Made by a program: the position numbers and the translations under genes. A stretch of 64,000 bases of DNA from Yamagishiella unicocca (lineage: Eukaryota > Chlorophyta > Chlorophyceae > Chlamydomonadales > Volvocaceae): NCBI GenBank assembly GCA_003116995.1, contig BDSL01000120.1, positions 62,001 through 126,000 on the forward strand. Reading direction: 5' to 3'. The notes beneath the pieces are model-generated. The model had not been told where the DNA came from. It saw only the letters and a program-made list of their open reading frames with translations, and searched no databases. This document shows positions 58,501 through 64,000 of the stretch, piece by piece (position 1 is the first letter of the stretch; each line of letters begins with the position of its first letter).

Positions 58501-60646
58501 AAGAAAGGATGAGTCTAATTACATGAATGCGAGCTATTTTGTTTGTCGCGAGCGTGCAACACATCCCTTCATGCTTTCATTCCCACGCTAGAAGGTTACG
58601 GAGTTCAATCATGGCACAGAACCCTCGCAGGCGCCGGCTTGCGTCTAGGTCGCTAGCACTTTCCCGCAAGCCCAGGTGCACGGCGTCTGAGCGAGCCACT
58701 CACCCAGCTGCAGCCAAAGCTTCTCGCCCTTAGCGGGGCCCTTCTCACGGCCGTCCGGCTCGTTGCCGCGGTTGGTGGCGAGGCGGCGCGGGTACGGCAG
58801 GTCCTTGGAGCCACCCAGGTTGGGGCGGACGAGCCCGTCCTTCTTCCCGGCGCTCAGGTCGCTGTACTCCTGTGTGTTGTGATGGTGATCGTGGTGGCCG
58901 GGGGGGGGGGGTGGAAATTGCTGGACGCGATAGGAGCTGATAGGGACAGGCTGGGAGGGGGACAAGGCCACTATTCCTGGAGCGCAGATTGCCGTACGTA
59001 CGAAGTCTCAAGACCGGGTGAGCGGTGGAGTACGGATGATTCCGAACACACTACACACATTTGACTTAGGCGGGTTCGTAGAAGCATGCGAATGAACTAA
59101 GCTGGCCAGCTACTTGCACAATGAATGAAACGTTGGACAGAACACGCTCCCCACCTGGTACCAGTAGATGCGGTCGGCGCCCTTGCGCTCCTGCACCCGC
59201 GTCTCGGGGGTGCCCTGCAGCAGGGCGGAGAGAGGAAGCGGTATGAAGAGAGGTGGCGCATGCAGAGGTTGCGTGGAGATGCAGCAGCATAGCGAAGAAG
59301 TCATTACACTCCGCGCGCACAAATTGGAGCAACCAGCTTGCACAGCGTTTGCCCCGCCAGCGTATGTAATCATGTTGCCCGCCGTGCCCAACGGCTTCGT
59401 GCAGAGTTGCCATCCGAACCATGTTCCCGATCCCACATTCTATCCTGTCCGGTCCCTGCCGCTTCCACCGTGACCCACCCGCATGTCCTCCAGCTCGCGC
59501 TGTCGCTCGTCCGTCAGCGACACCGGCGTGTCCTTGGGCAGGTAGGCCTTGCCCGTGAAGAACACGCGCCAGCCGTGCTCAGATGACACCCAGCTGTTGG
59601 CGATGATTGACTGCACGGACGTGGCGCTGTGGGGCGTGGAAGCACAGGTGAGTCATATGAGATGAGCGTCAAGAGGTAGGGGACATCGCTGGGGCGATAA
59701 GAAATACTGGGCAGGCCAGTGGCGCGACCAGTGTCAATATCATCAACGGCGAGATCCATGCCGGGGTCAGTGGCGGGATCGGTGGCGAGATCAGTCGCAG
59801 GACCATTGGTGACATCCATGTGCAGTGGATGTATGGAGGACTGTGTTGGGCCATGGCTATCCGATCACACGGCTACCACGTCTCCAACCTTGCCCCATAT
59901 CCACACACATTGCCTCCCATTCCGCCACACATCCCCTCCCCCAAGCCCGCCCCAACCAGACGCACCTGACGAGCTCGATGGAGCCGATGTAGTCCATGGA
60001 CGGGCTCGCCTTGTCTCCAGCCTTGCGAACCAGTACGGCACCGGGGACCATCGCAGCAGGCAGCGAAATGGCACCGTCGCGCTCCCAGCCGGTGGTCCCA
60101 TCGCTGCTCGTGGTCTCCTTTGGGGGCCGCCAGCTGTCGACGCTGAAGTTGGCGCTGCGAAGGTCGGTCGCGGTGTCGATCACGGCGATCTCCAGCCCTG
60201 CACCGGTGTCCCTGCGATGCAAGTAGGGGGCGTGGCATGGGGTTAGGTAGACGTGTAGGCCCCTCTGAGAGGATGCCCACTGCGACGCGAATTCATTCAT
60301 GTGCTCTGGAACAGCTTCTCTGGAACAGATTATCCAAATAGCACGCGGGATCAGAAGGAGCTGCGCACCCGAGAAGCGGCGCCGATGAGCAGATGGTGCA
60401 CTTCCAAGTCTGGGTGCTCGCGCCAGCGGGCATGGAACCAACGACGATGGGTGCGGCAGCATGCCCAGAAACGGGAACGGGAGCGGGAGGCATCACTTGA
60501 GCGGACTCGTTGAGCATGGCGATCCTGCGACTCCCGAAAAATGTCTTGGGCCGGTTCGCAGATTTCGGACGCGTGGTAAACCTTCTGTGCAGGTTTGTAT
60601 GTATGTGCTCTGGGTGCTTCACGGGGCAGGCTTCCAACAGCTCCAA
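52554..60646 (-). CDS. LOX: Lipoxygenase, copy 2
   Basis: Same enzyme class as copy 1. Twenty exons: 60646-60369, 60211-59966, 59626-59479, 59214-59155, 58869-58704, 58300-58215, 57955-57800, 57396-57267, 56970-56903, 56481-56320, 56131-55978, 55773-55584, 55296-55095, 54828-54745, 54565-54372, 54210-54036, 53892-53653, 53483-53403, 53141-53064 and 52763-52554. All phases agree and give 1035 aa. Iron ligands are His686, His691, His879, Asn883 and C-terminal Ile1035; Ala729 is at the Coffa position. It differs from copy 1 by one extra intron (9) and by ERTL for EKTF at the substrate pocket. The start at 60646 gives a basic, transit-peptide-like N-terminus; Met44 (60517) is an alternative. Confidence 0.95.
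56696..56890. repeat. 27-bp tandem repeat in LOX copy 2 intron 9
   Basis: Seven nearly perfect copies of a 27-bp unit containing CCACAGCCAGGCTGCTGCAG, ending about a dozen bases from the splice donor at 56902. This intron does not exist in copy 1. Confidence 0.95.
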
Positions 60647-63600
60647 ACCGATAGGGTTGATTTCAACCGTAGCGGCTCAACGGAAGGGTTCGGACTTCAA
60701 TGGATAAAAGTATATCCAAGAATTCAGGAATTTGCGGTTCTTTAAATAACTTCATCCCTCGGAACTGAACGTACGTCGAATCAACTGCCGCACACTCGAG
60801 TCCTGATCCACGGCACTCGTACATTCGTGACCTTCCAGTTGCCTTCGAGTGTTACCTGTTGCGTCCGTTATGTTCGAACCTCTTCGCACAAGATGCCTGT
60901 TGCGCAGTCCACAGAATGTCCGCTTCACCCGCTCGTCCAAGCCCACAGAGCAGCCGCGCATCGACCATTATTTCGTTCCCACTTCACGCATTGAATACCT
61001 TTCTCACTTTTAAGGGCTCATTTCCTATGGATTTCCGCGCCTCCGTCCTTGCGGCGTAACGTTACAAAGTCAGTCGAGAACTCACCGAGGGCGACATATC
61101 AGTCGGCACCACCTCCCATACATATTCCCTACATGTATTCGACAACGCTTCATAACCCAAAATGTGCTTACATACGATTATGAACTGCAGGCATTCCAAA
61201 GCGATCCTCGAGGGAAATGTGCGACCTACTGCGTTCATGTTTTTCGCGACGCGAATAATTAACCCTCCTGGCGAAAGTTTGCAAGACAATCATGTCCGCC
61301 ATTTTCCCTTTTCCCTCGCCCGTCTCTTTGATGGATCACGTTACAGTGGGTCCACGTTGCAGTGGGTCCCTGGAGGAAGACCGCAATACCCAAATCGTCC
61401 CCGTAATTTTCGTCGATTGACTGCGGACCTTCACGGACCTTCGTACTCTCCTTCTGGCGGTCGCTTGGAGGAATGCATATTATGCTTCCGAAATATAGTT
61501 GCTCCAACAGGGTCATACACTGAATGGGCGAATCTCATCACGTTGGGCCGTTGTACACGGCCTGGCGACCACACTCGCTTGTTCCGTAGGTTTGTAAACC
61601 TCACTGAATGCATCTCGTCGGAGCAGGTCGCAGTGGCCCCAAAGGACACTGGGCAATCACAGCCGCTCCACAAGCCGCTCCAACCACAGCAACCAGGTAC
61701 ACGAGCAAAAGATAGAGGGGCACACAAAGGCGATTCGAACGAATGCACCGACCTCTCCCGAGTTTGTAGGGTTGAAATCTTTGCCGAACAAACGTGCGGT
61801 AGTGTCAGTCCAAGCCGGGGGGGGTTTCAAAAAAGACCAAGGGAGGGGGCGTGGTGTGGACAGCGAAAAGGAAACGACGGTACCCATCTGTAGCACAGGG
61901 GTTTGGCAAATAAGATGGGTTTGATATGTAGGATGGGTTGGGCATGTAGTACTAGTTGGGTTTTGTTGTAGAGTCGGTACCTCCTGACGAACCCGCACGC
62001 CTCTGCTGCCCCGCTGACTCTGATGAGCCCTGCCATGTGCGATGATTCGGACATATTATGTTATTCGACGATAACACGAGCGCGCGAGCCTACACTGCGT
62101 GTAAGGTGACCGCTAAAGTTGGGGCGAGAGCATGATTGCTCTAGTTGTGGTGTCCGGCCGACACCGAACATCATCGGTAAATGCGGCTGTACGCCTTCCG
62201 CCGATTGGAGTAGTGGCCGTTGTAATGCAAGTAGCCGCTTACGCTTGGCTACGGCGGTGCACTGAAGCGATACCCTGGGAATACCTACAACCACCTCGCC
62301 GGTTGATTTTCCATGAACCTCATGGCCGATTATAAACAGTCAAGGCTTCATTCAATCGGTACGTATAACCCTCTCAGGCTTTAACTTACCGGTGTGCCTG
62401 GCCCTTTTTCCGCGGATCCACCACAGGGTTGGGCATTTAGGATAATGCATGAGACGGCATGAGCAGCAGATAGGTCGTGGTCTTGACACTGCTGCCGTCA
62501 GGCTTGCCTAAGCTGCGTTTCATACAAGCTGGCTTCGTGTCAAAGGCGGGGCCGGGAAAGGTAAGGGAGAGCTGACACACGCAATTCGCATGGCATGTTT
62601 ATTTTGCATCGCGCGGATCGATCATGCGAGTGTTGCGTTTGCTGTCTCAGTGCATAGTTCCCCGGAGGAGCGGGGACGGAGGCAAACGAGTTTGAGCTGC
62701 GTTGGTTGCCGTTAGCGCCGAGAGCGAGGATTGCTGACGAATGGAGTGCTAAGCCATGCCGTGGCGTGCATGCAGCCGCTCCCGGCGGCTGTGTCGGCGG
62801 AGGCTGCGGCCTGCGGGCACTGCGACGTCCGTGGTGCGGTCGGATAGATGCCGTCAATGCCCTCGCTTACCTAGGCTTGCCTAACCACACCGTCTCCATC
62901 TTGATCACGTATTTTCGGTTCCAAAAAAATTCTGGGTTTCTAAAGTCTTCGTGAGTTCATCTTACACAGCGAAATAGTTGTATGGGCCACGCGCCGGAAT
63001 GCGAAGCGCCAATACGCACAGCAAGCGTAACCAAAAGCGTAGATGTCCTGGTGACACCCGTGTAATAAAATTCGCTATGTCAGGCCACACAGCCGCAAGG
63101 GTGAGGATTTTGTAATGTTATAAGCCGGCCTGCTTTCCCGCCCAAATTACTGATCGAAAAAGGTGTGACAGTGCAGAGTAGACAGGAATATTCTATGACA
63201 TATATCACAAGGTGTGTATGTATATGGCGGCTGATTCACGCCTCTTGATGTATGTGGACATATACATCGTCCTGATTAGTATGATGTATGAATTTGAATC
63301 AGTATAACGGGCGTCGCCAGGCGCCCCATAGTGGCCAACAGCAGCGCTAATCGCGGTACAGAATAGCACCCTTGAAACGTTGAAAACACATGTAATTTTC
63401 ATGCAATTGAGTCGACATGCGCGTGCATCGGGGGCGCAACAAGAATGTCCACCACACAACGTAGCCCGACAATATTGTGGGACGACGTAACCCACGCAAC
63501 CGAATTCAAGTGTCGCCTCTCAGGCAAACCAGAGAATACGTGATGATAGGTGGTTCGCCTCTGATAGTTATCGGCTGAAGATGCGCTGAACAGGCGGCCC

Positions 63601-63647
63601 AGCCATCCAGCCCACGCAGCTCAACCAAGGCCCCTGCGCCTCGGCGC
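60647..63647. other. Intergenic between LOX copy 2 and copy 3
   Basis: Should contain the promoter of copy 2 and the 3' UTR of copy 3. Lower GC than the genes. A diverged GATGGGTT(T)G-type repeat lies near 61910-61970. The longest open frame (61162-61893, +) has no recognisable domain and unlikely codon use, so it is not called. Confidence 0.6.
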
Positions 63648-64000
63648 CTAGATGGATACCGAGTACGGCACACCGCGCATGGTCACGCCCGGCTTGGAGC
63701 CGGGCATCAGCAGTGTGTACGGCAGCGGCGCGGCGGTTCCTCCCTGCAGTCCGAAGCGGGTCCAGTTGGCGGCGTCCTTGTTGCGCTGCTCGAAGGTGAT
63801 CTCCAGCTTCTTCATGGCCTCGACGTACTCCTGGTTGGTGGCACGGGCGGCGTCGTCCTGCGGAAGGGGGGCCGCCGGGTACGGGTGGGGTGTGTTGGAC
63901 GGCAGGCACATGTCGAGTGCGGACACATCATCCAGGGGCACGCCACTCAAGAGGGCGTACCACGAAGGGTGCCTAGCGAGGCCCTCACCGAGAAATTGCA
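63648..64000 (-). CDS. LOX: Lipoxygenase, copy 3, last exon only
   Basis: Terminal exon 63857-63648 (210 bp, exactly the size of the last exon of copies 1 and 2). It encodes 69 residues ending [10 protein letters not shown] and a TAG stop, with Ile as the carboxylate iron ligand. The acceptor is GCAG before GACGACGCC. The rest, 63858-64000, is intron. It differs from copy 2 at many positions (KKLEITFEQRNKDAANW versus [17 protein letters not shown]), so it is a separate, older paralogue in tandem with copy 2. Confidence 0.95.
   Translation of the reverse strand, partial: QFLGEGLARHPSWYALLSGVPLDDVSALDMCLPSNTPHPYPAAPLPQDDAARATNQEYVEAMKKLEITFEQRNKDAANWTRFGLQGGTAAPLPYTLLMPGSKPGVTMRGVPYSVSI

Noticed and set aside
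61162..61893. 243-codon open frame between LOX copies 2 and 3
   Set aside because: No domain, no splice-compatible neighbours and codon use unlike the window's real exons.

Overview
The window looks like nuclear DNA of a chlamydomonadalean (volvocine) green alga. The reasons are very GC-rich coding exons cut by many GT-AG introns, a striated-fibre assemblin gene typical of flagellate green algae, a hydroxyproline-rich wall-type protein, TGTAA motifs behind a gene, and introns packed with minisatellites. There is no sign of prokaryotic organisation. All gene models below were built by hand from exon phase and splice sites.

Layout. Bases 1-4361 (- strand) hold the 5' part of an unrecognised Cys-containing secreted or membrane protein gene. 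Bases 7661-10769 (-) hold SF-assemblin, the coiled-coil protein of basal-body-associated striated fibres. Bases 11706-21412 (+) hold a 14-exon papain-family (C1A) cysteine protease with a large N-terminal domain resembling the Dictyostelium cfaD-type cathepsins. Bases 23987-28869 (+) hold a partly resolved gene for a secreted Cys-plus-proline-rich (PPKPSPP) protein. Bases 28870-34443 are intergenic, with a 15-bp satellite and SINE-like repeats.

The right half is a lipoxygenase cluster. LOX copy 1 (34444-42140, +, 19 exons, 1045 aa) and LOX copy 2 (60646-52554, -, 20 exons, 1035 aa) converge on each other. The last exon of a third copy (63857-63648, -) enters at the right edge. Both full copies stay open across every splice junction and keep the iron ligands (two His in HQLVSH..TRTH, His and Asn in HAAVN, C-terminal Ile), so both should be active dioxygenases, probably plastid-targeted.

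Between the convergent LOX genes lies the most unusual structure: three head-to-tail copies (44242-51389) of an element with 18-bp inverted termini, joined through a shared CAGCTG. It encodes an N6-adenine-type methyltransferase-like protein and carries internal arrays of a 241-bp repeat. No polymerase, integrase or recombinase is visible in it. One copy is nearly complete, and the other two are deletion derivatives that are otherwise almost identical, so the amplification is recent or partly an assembly effect.

The protein genes have no obvious joint pathway apart from the LOX cluster, which would make oxylipin hydroperoxides from polyunsaturated fatty acids.
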